Assembly (NCBI GenBank): GCA_009760855.2 | Contig: WPIO01000048.1 | Location: 205,001-267,000 of the forward strand | Direction of reading: 5' to 3' | DNA from: Cristatella mucedo | Lineage: Eukaryota > Bryozoa > Phylactolaemata > Cristatellidae | DNA: 62,000 bases | In this document: positions 31,973 through 44,600 of the stretch, piece after piece | How the letters are laid out: the number at the start of each line of letters is the position of its first letter | How positions within the stretch are numbered: the stretch's first letter is position 1 | Translations under genes and position numbers: made by a program | The notes under the pieces: generated by a model | What the model saw: only the letters and a program-made list of their open reading frames with translations | Databases searched by the model: none | Told to the model about the DNA's origin: nothing

Positions 31973-32950
31973 TCCCTTCCTCCACAGAAAATAAATTTCT
32001 TAGTCCACCAGCCTAGCTGGGAGGGGGCGGCCCTCACGACTGGAAAGTCATATAGCCCTTGGCTCCCGAGTTCTCCTCTTCATTCCTGCTCGGGCGATGC
32101 TTTGTTCAGCGGTTCGTTGTTCGGGCTCTGCCAGGATATTAATTTAACGGTACCGAGTTCCGACCGGCTTGGATGGGGTGCAGGCTACGTCACAGCCACT
32201 CGCAGGAGGCGAATAATAGCTCTGCCCCTCGCGAGCAGCCAGTCATAGATGCTGCCCACCTTTAGGCAAAGGTGGGGCACCACTCCTACTGTCAAGCGGT
32301 TCCTACAGGTCACCGCCGCTCGCGAGCCCCGATGGCCGGTCTCATGTGCTCGTTGCCGGCCGATCCCGCCACCGTGAAAAACACTCGGGCTCATTACGGC
32401 CTCGCCGTTCTCGGAGCTCCACTACACCGAGCCTGCTGCGCTGCTCTGCTCAGTCTCTGCGCTCTGCACCGAGACGCTCTCGCCGGTGCTCTTTGACCTC
32501 TCGCTGCTGCACTTCGCCACAGCAAAGCTCTCGCTGCTTCGCTCGCGGGCAGCCTGCACCTCGTCGCAGGCTGCTATCGCCTTGCCGCTGACCGCTTTCT
32601 CGCGGCGCTTCTCTGCGCTCTGTACCCAGACGCTCGTTCGGGCGCTCTTCGCCACCGAGACGCTCTCAGTGCTGCTCTCCGCAGCGCTGAGATGCTCTCC
32701 GCCCGCTACGACGCCATCGTGGCTTCGCTCCGCCGCCGAGACGTCGCTCGCTTGCGGCAGCCTGCGCCTTTACTCGGGCAAATATCGCCTCTCCTCTGAC
32801 CACTGCCACCTCACCGCTCGAAGCCGTCGCATGCTGCACCTCCTTCGTATCCGGCTGCTCTCGCTACGCCTCCCTTACGTTGTTTTGGTGCTCTTCGGCT
32901 GTTGCGGATACTATGTCGGAAGCGGTCCAATACCCGCTTCCTTCAGCGGT
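31973..32950 (-). other. GC-rich stretch, possible internal end of an LTR element
   Basis: On the minus strand the last 60 bases before the putative LTR are open (QLGWWTKKFIFCGG) and could be the end of a polyprotein gene. Further on (32400-32950) both strands have Ser/Arg/Ala-rich frames from a repetitive GC-rich sequence. No reverse transcriptase or integrase motif is visible. Confidence 0.3.
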
Positions 32951-32999
32951 CGTAAGACAGCGTCCTAGCCGCTCGCCCAGCGACTGCCGGCGCGCATAA

Positions 33000-33535
33000 T
33001 AATAATAATAATAATAATGTACTTGATAAAGCGCCCTCAGAGAACTCAATCTCTTTCTAGGCGCTTTACATTTGCTGCAAAGGGAAATGCAATTGAATGG
33101 TAAGTAAAATCATTCATGAAAAACAAACAAAATGAATAACATGGTTAGAAGTGATATGCACAGGGTCAGCATGCAAATGAGGTTAGTGGCAGCATGCGCA
33201 GTGTCAGCACGAATAAGCACATGAAGGACGAATCACAGGGACACATTAAATGCTGTCCTAAATAGGTGTTTTTAAGTTCTCTATAAATGTGGTCAGGTCA
33301 GCGGCTGTTCTGACGCAGGTCGGGAGGGAGTTAGGTAGGCCAGTAAGCAGTGAGTTGCAGAAGTCAAGACGGGATGTCACGAATGCATGGACCAACTTGG
33401 ATGTGGTATCCTGATCTAAACAAGCCCGAATTTAAGCAATGTTATGAAGCTGAAAATAGGCAGATTTGACTGTGGAGCTGATATGGTCATCTAACGAGAG
33501 GTCGCTTTGGAATATGATGAATAGATTTTGAGCTG
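33000..33535 (-). mobile_element. LINE-alpha 3' end
   Basis: (ATT)n-type tail at 32996-33018, 3' untranslated region (cctcagagaactcaatctctttctaggcgc) and a degraded C-terminal coding part, all on the minus strand. Confidence 0.75.
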
Positions 33536-33612
33536 ATTCAACGGGTGATACTCGTTTAGGCTCTTCTGCCGCTATACAAATGAGGCTGTTAAATCGGCTA
33601 GTTTATTGTTTA
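33535..33612 (+). repeat. SINE type 2, 3' part
   Basis: Reads gtgatactcgtttaggctcttctgccgctatacaaatgaggctgttaaatc. It shows the uninterrupted form of the SINE end that is split by LINE-beta at 25079. Confidence 0.65.
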
Positions 33613-33613
33613 G

Positions 33614-34190
33614 GCTGACTTGGCATTGGAGGCACCGTGTTCATCCGAGGTCAAGCTGTTTCAGAAGAGTACTGCCCGATCGCGGCAAAAATCACTGAAG
33701 TGACGCCAGACTAATCAATCTTGAAGGTGATGTCTTCTCATTTGAGCGACACGCCAGGCTCGTGCATAGCACTCGGTCTTTTCGTATTAAGCTTTAGCGA
33801 TTCAAGTGGGAATGATGTTGAGTATAATTGGCATAGAATTGAAGCAATGATTGTTTTTGATGCACAAAGCTACCAGAGACAGATTTCGGATTGTGTAAAA
33901 GAGGTGATCAAATCCGGAAGAACCTCATATTTTAAGGGCTCTCCGGATGGCCAAAGGATATGTGCATCCAAAAGGTCTCACTGATGCTGGACCAGCTCAG
34001 TGTAGCACTTTGTCTGTGATGATTGACATCGTGCCGAGCGACACTCTACAATTATCGGGCGGTCAATTTACTCAACCGCTGCGGTTGCACGATCTACAGC
34101 TGCCAGGTCCTGTCCAGAGAGGTCCTGGTCAGAATTATTCAGAGGTTATTGCAGAGCATTTTCAGACCGATGGCCAGCTCTAAATACAGA
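33614..34190 (+). pseudogene. Second copy (D2) of the unknown exon pair
   Basis: Exon 1 equivalent is 33614-33726 with acceptor TTGTTTAG and donor AAG|GTGATG, but with a TGA and a net 4-base loss. Exon 2 equivalent is about 33815-34190, with the shared protein motifs spread over two frames (DCVKEVIKSGR, then GLTDAGPAQCST and GGQFTQPLRLHDLQLP). Compared with D1 (25690-26600) it looks dead. Confidence 0.5.
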
Positions 34191-34756
34191 TTGGAACTCT
34201 AATCTATTGGCTCTAATGTATTGTAACTGTAATATAATCTAATATGTTGGCTAATTGCAAAAGCAGACGCAGCAGCACAGGCGAACGCTGCTTGTGTGCT
34301 TTGAGCCAGCAGAGCGGTGACGTTTAGCTCGACGACTGCGGCGCCAGCCGCCGACGTCTGACTCTAAGACTTTGAGCCAGCAGAGCGTCTGGCTCTAAGA
34401 CTTGTAGCTCTAAGACAGCGTCCCAGCCGCTCGCCCAGCGACTGCCGGCGCGCATGCGCCGTGCCCGGAGGTGGCGGATGCATGCGTCACTCCGCCGCTC
34501 CTTTTGCACAGCTCGCCGCGGCTCTCGGCCAAGCGTCGGCTCGAATCGGCCGCGAACTGCAGCCTAAAGTCGAGCCACGAAGTGTGCGAGTAAAAGCGGC
34601 ACGTGACCCTCTTACTGTCCGGCCGAGCGTCGGCTCGAGGTGCGAAGCGGTAGGCACGTGTCCGGTTCTCGCGGCTCCGCTATGCCGTCGCCCCGCAACG
34701 GCGGTAAGGCGTCGTTCGTGCACCCGGCGTGGGCTGAGTGCATGACGGAAGGTGCT
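34191..34756. other. Unassigned GC-rich sequence with a 45-bp repeat
   Basis: Bases 34411-34455 repeat 32953-32997 with one mismatch. The remaining short frames have no recognisable domain. Confidence 0.5.
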
Positions 34757-35190
34757 TAACGTAATGTAACGCTTCTCCATCTGTAACTCCACAAAGTCAC
34801 AGAAACTACGTGGGTGTTACGCAGGAGAGTTTTGCATAGCGCACTCACAGCGTAAGCGGCTTTCGGTACGCATTCGGTAGCCAACAGACTTCATTTCACG
34901 AAAAGAAGAGCAAATGAGAAGCATAGCTGAGTCAGGACAGCAGTTGAGGTAGTGAGTAGCATGGAACTCGAAGTTTAGGACGGCTTGAAAGGAAGCGCTA
35001 GAGTCGGCAGCAAGAGAGTAGATGTCGTTGCGTAAGAATCACGAAAGTGAATTCCTCAGTCCAGGACCTGCAGAGCAGAAGCTTATGTCGCCAACGGTCT
35101 TTAAGCAGAGGAATGGAACAGCTAATTCGTTGTCCGTACAAGACCTGAGGGCACGAGTAGGCTGAAACTGGTGCAGCAGTTAACCAATTC
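34757..35190 (-). mobile_element. LINE-beta 3' end
   Basis: The 3' tail (taacgtaatgtaacgc) and 3' untranslated region (gactttgtggagttacagatg on the minus strand) are followed by degraded coding sequence for the C-terminus. Confidence 0.7.
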
Positions 35191-35687
35191 AGCCTCACAA
35201 TAAGTTGCTGATATGGTTGTAGTGAACGAAGCTCAGGTGTTCAGCACTGCAGTCCCCACCCCGCTGTCTTCGCCTACGCGTCGCCGCGCGTGTGCATGGC
35301 CTCGAGCCACTTCGCAACGCTGTCCCACAATACCAATGGGACGCGACGCGATAGACGGGCGTCTCTTTTATGTCGCATACCGCCACCTAACCCGGCAGCG
35401 GTAAGACCGCCGGAGCGTCAGCCAGCCCTGCCCCTTAATCGTTTTTTTTTGGCAAAAGAGGCAGATTCGGCGATGTTACGTGACGTCCCAACTCACCTTC
35501 GCGCGTGCGCCGTCTTTGAGAGCCGCTCGCGCCCTGGCTCTACCCTCGGTGTCGTTGCAGCGCCGTTCGTGCGGCTTCCGCTCGGCGGGCTGGCGGCACT
35601 ACCGACGCACTGGGGTACGTCTCCACCGCTATGTAAAGGGAGTTGTTAAATCAACCAATATTTATTTATTTTATGTATGCCACACCG
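35191..35687. other. Unassigned GC-rich sequence
   Basis: Short frames on both strands (for example 35290-35649) with Arg/Ala/Pro-rich translation. No splice pattern or domain I can support. Confidence 0.4.
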
Positions 35688-36075
35688 CCTTGGCCCAGCG
35701 GTTTTAAGATGCTTGCCTTTGACGACCGATGTCGAGGTGAACGTGAGCCGTTATGGCACACTAGGTAAGGCAGTTGCTCTACACGGCCTCCAACTGAGGT
35801 CGTGGGTTCGAATCCTGCAGTGAACAATCTTTTATTGCCGCTGCAAGCAGTGGTGATGGCCTTCAAGGCTCTACTGCCGCTATACCAAATCAGCCTGTTA
35901 GATTAGAGGGTATTTTTCTACTACCGCTATAGCTTGAGAGACTGTTTAGTCAGCCGGTAGTTTTTTCTTAAATGTATTTGATGACGAGGTCGTTGGCCCC
36001 GCGTAGGTTAAGCGCCTGAATAGAGATTAAGTTCTCGTAGAACGATATGCAGACGTATTACATTTACATATTTAT
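35688..36075 (+). repeat. tRNA-derived SINEs, type 2 followed by a type 1 tail
   Basis: Type 2 with perfect B box (gtgggttcgaatcctgcag at about 35801-35820) and middle gcaagcagtggtgatggccttcaaggctctactgccgctatac. It is followed at 35980-36075 by a degenerate type 1 end (taagcgcctgaatagagattaagttctcgtag). Confidence 0.7.
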
Positions 36076-36179
36076 TCGCTGCCCGGTCGAGGGCTAAAGA
36101 AGCCACCTTAAACACCATCGATCGGCCACTCAGTCCTAAGTAATTCATGCCCATGGAATAGGATATCACTTTTATACTG

Positions 36180-37045
36180 ACGACACCCAGCTATATTTAC
36201 CATTCAAACCGTCGGAATCTGCTGCGGCAACTAATACACTGAATCTTTGCCTTGCCGACATTCGAGCTTGGATGTCTGAAAAATTCTTGAAACCAAACGA
36301 CTATAAAACTGAACTGCTGCTCATAGGACACCTTAACGTGCGGCTCGATTAGAACGCTTTGCTCTTTTAATGGGCGACGCTGTTGTGCGACCATCACTAC
36401 GTGATCGAAATTTAGGTGTCGTTTTCGACAGGTGCCTATATTTTAAAAGCTTTATTTATAAGACTGCTCATACAGCTAGCCATCACGTCCGATCCCTATC
36501 TAAGATCAGGAGCTGTCTCCCACAGTTGCTTGTAAAAAATCTAACCAGCTCCTTAGTTCTGTCTCGGCTTGATTATTGTAATTCTATTTTGGCTGGGCTA
36601 CCAAAGAAAGCAATTAGGCCACGGCAGCTGACTATGAATATGACTGCAAGGCTAGTCTTCAAGTCCCAGAAGTTTGAGCACGTGTCTCCTTAGCTAAAAG
36701 AGCTAAGATGGATGCCGGTTGACCAACGGATTCAGAGCAAAGTTCTTACACTGACCCACAAGGCTCGCCACGGCTTGGCTTCCTTGTACCTAGCTGAACT
36801 GCTGCATCTGTTTCAGCCTGTTCGCGCCCTCAGGTCCTGTGTTGACAATAAATTAGCGGTCCCATTCCTCCGCTTTAAAACCGTTGGCGACAGAAGCTTT
36901 AGTTCTGCAGGTCCTAGACTCTGGAACCGCTTCCACAATTCTTACGCAACGACAACTATTCTCCTGCTGCCGACTATGGCTCATCCTTTACAGCGGTCCT
37001 GAGCTGCTACTTCCACGCTACTCACTACCTCAACTGCTCTCTTGA
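36180..37045 (+). mobile_element. LINE-beta fragment (reverse transcriptase end to C-terminus)
   Basis: Starts just after the YADD position (gacgacacccagctatatttaccattcaaacc) and runs through thumb and C-terminal regions (RLVFKSQKFEHVSP, ALRSCVDNKLAVPF) with stops and frameshifts. It lacks both ends and the TACAT tail. Confidence 0.8.
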
Positions 37046-37544
37046 CTCACTGCAACAGAAGAAATAACCAAGGGTATCGCAATACAGAGTGCTACGCTTA
37101 GACAAGCGAGCAAAAGGACACAAGAAGACACTCACTGGTTGCCACAGGTTAGGGGGACTCCTGGTCATGCCAGGCAGAGTTAAGAGAACCACGCAAGTAA
37201 ATGACAATTTAATTGGGACGCTATACCAAAGCAAATCTTTCTCGGCCTTAGTCGCGACGGGCACAGTTTTGTAAGCTACAAATACACACAGAGAAGGACA
37301 ATTCACTCGGGCAGAGCAAAGGCTGTGGGACATTTCGTAGCTTCCCTGTGAATGTCGTCACAGCAGGAGGTGATGTGACGTCAGTCGGCTGTGAGTTCCA
37401 AGCTCGGTGAGGATTGTAACTGACGGCAAGAGCCCCTCACACCCCATGCTTGGCTGAGCCCCTCACACCCCCCCCCATGCAATGCTACGCAGCCATAAGT
37501 TGGCAGAATTTATCGGGGTGCTAATATGCTGATCTGGTGATCAG
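37046..37544. other. Unassigned sequence before copy B
   Basis: Contains a minus-strand frame of 102 codons (37025-37333) without recognisable motif and with only partial support; probably not a gene. A C-run lies near 37467. Confidence 0.4.
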
Positions 37545-38009
37545 TCATTTTGGAAGAGGGCTCATATATTCGGCACAGAAGGTTCAGGAGATATTCAGGT
37601 CGAGCCGAGTCCGTGAGTAGGGCTTTCCAGTTTCCGAGGAACGCTTGCTTTGCCGATCCTTACTAGTAAGTACGATAGATTCTCATACACATGTAGCAGA
37701 GACGTTCACTGCGGCTCCATGCTAGCTGCACCAGCACGAAAGCAATACACGGTAGCACTTGTAGTATTTTTGTATTTCAATTCAAGACCACAAAGAACCT
37801 CGGCGAAAAGTTAAAACAGACTCTCCTAGCCTTGTAAAGCAGCGAAGCGCACGTTCAAACTGGTCCGAGCTACATCGTTGGACTCGGCGTCATGCACCGC
37901 CATCATGTGCTTCCAACGCAGCCGTAGTTGCAGGCATGAAGCTCTGTGCCGCCCTGACACCATGAGCACCTGCAGGCTAGCTACTCACGAGGTCGGTCGA
38001 TCTCGCGGC

Positions 38010-38605
38010 TCAGGCGAGGAATTTGTTTTTTCGGCGAATCCCACTAGCATCGTCCACTACCCTGCCAGCTGCTGCTGCTGCAGCAGGCACGGCGGTGACA
38101 CTGGGGCCTGCTGGTTGCAAAGGGGTTGTGGTTGGCCCACCCTGTGACATAGGACCTGCTGCCGCAGTGGCTGCCGAACGCGTTTCGCCTTCGGTAATGC
38201 CGGGACGAGTAGCGCGAAAAGCAATACTGGCTAGCTCTGCCAAATGGGCTGATGCCGAAAACGTCGGCACAGGAACTTTGCCGATCGTAGCGGCTGAGCG
38301 ATTAGCCTCGGAGATCTGAAATGGTGCAGCTCTCGAGTAAGACGCGGCCAAAAGATTTTCACGGAAGGCCGGCTCTCGTCGGGGGTGGGCTCGTGCAAGA
38401 CAAATCTGCTGCTTTGTCCAGAGCACGAATTGGCATCCCCGAATGGTACAAGCTGATTGATTGCTTGCTTCATGCCTGCCTTTGGCTATAGCCAGCTGTC
38501 CCAAAGGTCGCTGGCTGCTGCCTTCGGCTGCTTGCACCTCCATTCTGCCCTTGCTCAACTCCAATAGAAGCGTCTGTAAGTTGAGTTGGGAAGCCCTCTG
38601 ATGAC
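38010..38605 (-). CDS. Exon 8 of duplicated gene, copy B (diverged)
   Basis: Same acceptor (CCTGTTTCAG) and phase as copy A, open for 197 codons. Compared with A, a stretch of about 26 residues is read in another frame because of two compensating indels (around the HEAS and PAFRE segments). The end is shifted (KNKFLA then stop, where A continues for about 14 residues). The flanking Ala/Pro-rich part is conserved (RAAPFQI, RPGITEGET, GRVVDDASGIR). Function unknown. Upstream exons of copy B carry stops, so this may be unexpressed. Confidence 0.4.
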
Positions 38606-38699
38606 CTGAAACAGGACGATAGTAAATGAGCAGCTTTAACCCGGGACCAGCCTTCAGTATAACCATGAGGGTATCACGATCTTCTCGGGACGACTGATT

Positions 38700-38960
38700 T
38701 AAAGTGAAGTCTCTCAGCTATTTCTGCTGGATCTCTCAGCGGTTTTTGACCAAGTCACACTTTGACACAGGCGACCAACAAGTCCCTCTCAAGCTACTGT
38801 TTCGACATGGCATCGCGGATACTGTGCTGCTATGAGTTACAGTCTTGTCTCAGGGGGATATTTCAAATAGTTCATGTCAATGGCCAACTGTCATCCGGTT
38901 CGCCTTTAAAATATAGCATACGCCCAGGATGAGTTCTAGGATCCACTTCTTTTCACAACT
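38700..38960 (+). mobile_element. Old LINE fragment shared with copy A
   Basis: Equivalent to 5070-5340 (FDTGDQQVPLKLLFRHGI-type palm sequence, broken). It was inserted before the A/B duplication. Confidence 0.65.
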
Positions 38961-38990
38961 TATGCTTTGCTCTATCCGTGTGAGATGTTA

Positions 38991-38991
<1 letters not shown>

Positions 38992-39032
<41 letters not shown>
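38992..39032. repeat. (GT)n microsatellite
   Basis: GT run at the position equivalent to 6121-6195 of copy A. Confidence 0.95.
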
Positions 39033-39034
<2 letters not shown>

Positions 39035-39613
39035 GCTAAGTTGGAACTGTAAGGTCCTAGACTGGCATTAAAAAGAATAGACATGCCAGAAAGTATTGCA
39101 TTTGGCTCAGAGAATGAATATAAAAGAAAGCGAACGTTCATTAAGAACTGCAACATGTAAAGCAGGGCACGCAAGCTCGTGCATGCTCGTGTTCAGCTGA
39201 GCTTCCACTAGCCATGCCAAATCAGTCACACTGCACAATGCCCAAGCTACTTCAAGTTTCGCTGTGTATAATATTGTGCAAGTGTCAGAGCAACATCAAA
39301 TAGAATCACCATTCCATCAAGCAAAACAGGACAACTAAACCTGCCAAATGCGCTTGCTGATCCCCGTGTGCTGCGACAAAAACGTGCACATACATTTGCT
39401 AGCTTTCACATTACTTGCACAGGCAGACACTGCAACAAAACCTACCAGCAAGAATGGTGACTGCTTCTCAATAAACTGTATAGTCTCTCGGCTAAACAGG
39501 AGCAGCTGGGCTAGCGTGTGAAGCCTCGGTGCTTCCAGCAACACCTCTCAGAGATCGAAAAAGGCAGTAAATTATTCTACCTGGCCTAATTTGAGGCACG
39601 AGCCACGTTTTGT

Positions 39614-39655
39614 AAAGTAATGCAATGTATCTCCGTCTGTAACTCCACAAAGCCC
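39614..39655 (-). mobile_element. LINE-beta 3' tip
   Basis: About 40 bases (gtaatgcaatgtatctccgtctgtaactccacaaa) matching the LINE-beta 3' end, inside an intron of copy B and absent from A at that place. Confidence 0.55.
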
Positions 39656-39888
39656 GACACAACATTTCATTGCTACAATGCCTAAGAGAACTCGAATTTC
39701 TAGTGATAGGGATATTTATCATACATCTTACTTGTCGCATTTGAAACAGGCAGAGTTGAACTCGCATTTCAAGTTTCACTTAGATAGGCCAAGTCTTAGC
39801 CGAGTTAAAGAATTTACAAGGCACCAACAAAACCCTTAACATGAAGCTGTATACAATTCACACGAATGCATCTCAACAAGGTTCTATA

Positions 39889-39948
39889 GCATGTATCGCG
39901 ATCTACCAAGGTTCTATAGCATGTATCGCGATCTACCAAGGTTCGACA
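39889..39948. repeat. 30-bp tandem duplication in copy B
   Basis: caaggttctatagcatgtatcgcgatctac occurs twice in a row; copy A (about 7470-7505) has it once. Confidence 0.85.
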
Positions 39949-41605
39949 AATTGGGATACAAGACGCATAGGATGCAGAGATTGGTAAACTTTTTATTTGT
40001 AGATTTGTTGCTGCCGGTTTACATCATGGTTAGATGAGGTTTTTATAACCGTTTACCTTTCAAGTGAAAGTCATCAGAACTTCCGATCCCAGTTCTAACA
40101 TATTTGCCATTCGAAAGGTACCCTAAAAACAGAACCGGCTGTCAGACAATCTATCTAAGTATTTTCTTGAAATTCCCCGTTTATGGGCATGACTTAACCT
40201 CGACCTTGCCTAGTTTCACAAATTCAATTGGTTGCTGAGCGGCTTACTTCGAAGTAACGCGATGTACTCAGACAGGAAGGGATACCACTCCCATGCAAAA
40301 GAGGAGCTGATTCTTGTATCAATAAAATTCCGTCATAAATGTATGGACCAGTTCTTCTTGTGGACATACGCCTTTCTGGGGGGGGGGGGGTTGCAAATAC
40401 CTCTGAGCACAACCAAAAGAGGCTTTAGTGCTTGATTTCAAGCTGATTAAGCCATTCATGGACCAACAAGGCAGGCGACGTTTCACGACGTTTCACAGTC
40501 ATTGTCTGTGCCGTTGCCAATCACAGGAAATGGTAGTCGATATGTCCTGCTTACCGTTATTTTGTGTGCCAGCTGCCTCTGAAGCGTCAATCAATGGCAG
40601 AATCGATGATTCTCTGAAAATGTGCATCGAGTGATTTAGAAGCTATCGATAAGAGCATTATAACGCACTAGCGAGAACCAGTTTCACGCTAGGCTTAGCA
40701 CAATAGGCTTGTCAAATGACCTTCATCTGGTCGCATCCAGTGCTTTACAGCGTCTACAGTTTCTAGCACGTGGAAAGTTATCAAAATTTCTCACACGGAC
40801 GACAAATCACGGACAAAGTTATCACTGCCTACATAGAATCGCTAAATAAAGAATTTAATTAGGCCCATCCAATGGCAAACTAAAAAAATTGATTCTTTGG
40901 TTCATATCATTCGCTCATTTGGAGGATTCTTTGGAGGATCCTTGGGTATTTGGGAAAGTGTGCAGCGAATGTCTGGAGGACTAGGTGACTCTGAAGTGTC
41001 ACCCACTTCCTTTCAATTGCTGACTACTTTGTAATAGAAAACGTGAGGACGCTCAGGTACAGGCTGGGCTTCACATAGCCAATGAAGCGAGCGTTTTAAG
41101 AAATGTTGAGCCACATTTAAGGAGTACAAAGCCATTCGCTACGCCACTAAGTACAAATAAAAAGAATCGTGATATTCTTAATACCTGGCCTGTCGATGCC
41201 TGGTGCCAACGGCATCTGCCTGAATCTGCAACCAAGATTTGTCTGAGGGATCATAATCAGTGTGCTCTTCCAAGTCTGCACAGTCGGTGCTGCTCAAGTC
41301 TTGTTTACGCTTCTTTCGCTGAGTTGCTGAGGATGGAGTACTCATACCCAGTGGTTGAACCGAGCCGAGCGAAGGCTGCTCTCCTCCTCTGGGCCGGACT
41401 TGAATGAGTTCACCAGCTCTCATAGCTCCTGTCCATTCAATTGCCGGGCGATTGGCTGACGACTGGTTTGCCTGCAAGTAATGGAATGTAATTAAATGTA
41501 ATGTATCTCCGTCTGCAACTGAACAAAATCATGAAGACCATGTGGGTGTAATGCCTGAGAGTTTTTTATCGCGCAGTCACAGCCTAAGCAACTTTCGGTA
41601 CGCAT

Positions 41606-44600
41606 TCAGCAGCCAACAGACTTCGTCTCACGTAATAAAGAGAAAGTGGGAAGCATAGCAGAGTCAGGAGAGCAGTTGAGGTAGTGAGTAGCATGGAAGT
41701 GGCAGCTAAGGACTGCTGAAAAGGATGAGCCATAGTCGGCAGCTGGAGAGTAGTTATCGTTGCGTAAGAACTGTGGAAGCGAGTTCCACAGTCTAGGACC
41801 TGCAGAGCTAAAGCTTCTGTCGCCAACGGTCTTAAAGGTGAGGAATGGAACAGCTTTTTTATTGTCCACACAGGACCTGAGGGCGCCAAACAGGCTGAAA
41901 CTGATCCAGCCGTTCAGCTGGGTACGAAGGAGCCAATCCGTGGCGGGCCTCGTGGGTCAGCGTAAGAACTTTGCTTTGCATCCATTGCTCAACCGGCATT
42001 CATCCTAGCTCTTTTAGCAAAGGAGACACGTGCTCAAACCGCTGGGACGTGAAGACTTGCCTTGCAGCCATATTCATAGTCTGCTGCAGTGGCATAATAG
42101 CGTTCTTTGGCAGCCCAGCCAAAAGGGAATTACCATAATCAAGCCGAGACAGAACTAAGGAGCTAGTTAAATTTTTTACGAGCCACTGTGGGAGACAGCT
42201 TCTAATCTTGGATAGGGATCGCACGTGATAGCTAGCTGTACAAGCAGTCTTCTGGAAGAAGCTTTTAAAATTGAGGTGCTGTCGAAAACGACACCTAAAT
42301 TTCGAGCACATGGTGATGGTCGCATAATAGCATCACCTATTAGAAGAGCAAAGCCTTTTAATCCAGCCACACGCTTAGGGTATCCTATGAGCAGCAGTTC
42401 GGTTTTATCATAATTTAATTTCAGGAAGTTTTCCGACATCCAGGATCGAATTTCGGCAAGGCACGCATTCAGTTTCTCAGTTGCCGCAGCAGATTCCGAC
42501 GGTTTGAATGACAAATACAACTGAGTATCTTCAGCATAGAAGTGACGTCCTAATCCATGTACCTTAATCACTTTTCCCAGAGGTTGAGTATAAATGGAGA
42601 ACAGCAAGGGACCGAGTACAGACCCTTGAGGGACTCCACAGGTGACCCTTCTCGTGTCTGAGACCTGACCACCACACAACACGGATTGAACACGATCATA
42701 CAAGTTCGATTTAAACCATGCCAGTGCTTCGTCTGCCAGACCGATCGTTGTTCTCAATCGTTCAAGCCGAACTTCGGGATCAATGGTGTCGAAGGCAGCA
42801 GACAGATCTAGCAGAGCTAGGGCAGTGACATTACCGTCATCATTGCCGCGTAGAATGTCATTGTTAACACGGAGGAGAGCAGTTTCGGTGGAGTGCTGCC
42901 TCTGCCTCTTGAACCCTGATTGAAATGTTTCTATAATAATAATAATAATGTACTTGATAAAGCCCCCTCAGAGAATTTAATCTCTCTCTAGGCGCTTTAC
43001 ATTTGCTGCAATCTGACATTCCATTATTTTATATCTGCTCAACGAGCTGCTTAGCAACAATTTTTTCAAGAATCTTTGATAGAAAGGAAGAAGGGAAACT
43101 GGGCGATAGTTTGCAAGGACCTCTGTGTCTAATCCAGGCTTTTTAAGGATGGGTCTAATTATTTCCAATTTGAAGGACTTGGGGACGACCCCTTTTCCCA
43201 GAGAAGCATTAAAAATGTTGGTTATGGCACGGCTAAGTTGGTCTGCTAGTGAAGACCACAGAGATGAGGGTTTATGGTCTTCAGGAGGCGTGCTTTTTTT
43301 GTTAGACCTTATTAAGGTAGCCACATCGCATGCAGAAGCTTCGGAGAACCTTTTAAGGAAGGTCACAGGTTGAGGAACCGCGATTGCTTTAGTGGCAGGG
43401 GCTTAATGGAGGCACGAATGTGCACAACTTTTTCAGTAAAGAAGGCTGAAAATTGTTCGGCTGAGCCCTTAATATCTGGGGAGTCAGACCTCACAGCATT
43501 GGCCAGTAAATGGTTTATGTCTTATAAATCTGTTTAGTGTCCGACTGGCAGGAATTCAGCTGTCTAATGAAAAAGAAGCCCTGGTTGTTTAAGCTTACGA
43601 GCGTAAACTCGAAGGAAGTCTTTAAAATTGACTAGATCTGCCTCATTTCTTGAAACGACGATTTCTTGAAAAGACGTTCTAGCCTGCACTTAACCCGGCG
43701 CATCTTAAAGAGTTTTTTTGTAAATTGAAAGCAATCTCCACGACTTAGAACACGGACAGAGCGAACGGGAGCATTCTTGTCAAGAGCACTCTTGAGTGTC
43801 ATGTTCATCGCATCAGTAAGCGTATCGAGGCTGCCGGTCGAGTCTGAATGCAGATCAAGAAGACCTGCATCACAAACAGATTTCAAAAACTTGTCCATGT
43901 CAGTGCTTTGTAAGTTACGTCGTTTGACAAATTCGACATTGCCCTGTACGTACGAGGGAGCTGGAACAGTAAATGAGACCGAACAATGATCTGAGAGGGT
44001 CAGTGGGCACACCACAGGGTCCGTGGGGAGGACATCCTTAGTAATCACGAGATCTAGAATGTGACCACCGAAGTGGGTGCTATGATTAACGTGTTGGGCC
44101 AAACCAAAATTCTCCAGACAGTCAAGAAATGAGCGGACCTGGCTGTTGCTGGCGTTATCAACGTGAATATTGAAGCCTCCTGCAATCAGTAACGGCCTGT
44201 CACACACAAACATTTTAGCAAGGAACTCTGAAAACTCCTCTATAAACAAGTTTAGACAACCAGAAGGAGGCCGGTATATCACAATAGTGAGAGGCATTGT
44301 CTTTGATGAAGACCTGATTGCAACCGATTCAAACGATGGCCTATGCTAGAAACTGCACACTTTACAGCCAAACGATTCGCGAACAACAATTGCAACCCCG
44401 CTACCATTCTTGTCAGAGCACATGGACAGATAGAATGAGAACCCGGGTGGAGTGGTCTCAGAAATACATCTACTGGAACAAGGCGTCATCCAGCTTTCGG
44501 TAAGCAGAAATGCATCTAGCTTTTCCTGGACCACCTGATCGCGGATAAGTAACCCGTTGCTTCTCAGCGAGCGGACATTTAGTAGGCGGAATTTAAGAGG

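Noticed and set aside
32346-32968. Ser/Arg/Ala-rich frames on both strands
   Set aside because: Low-complexity GC-rich sequence with similar openness on opposite strands and no motifs.
37025-37333. 102-codon minus-strand frame with hydrophobic stretches
   Set aside because: No paralogue, no splice or domain support; overlaps the end of a LINE fragment.
39335-39544. Copy B frame RLHTLAQLLLFSRETI as the true frame of the 99-base exon
   Set aside because: The same frame has a stop in copy A and does not follow from the preceding exon's phase; the A frame GSIEAPHASPAAPV fits.
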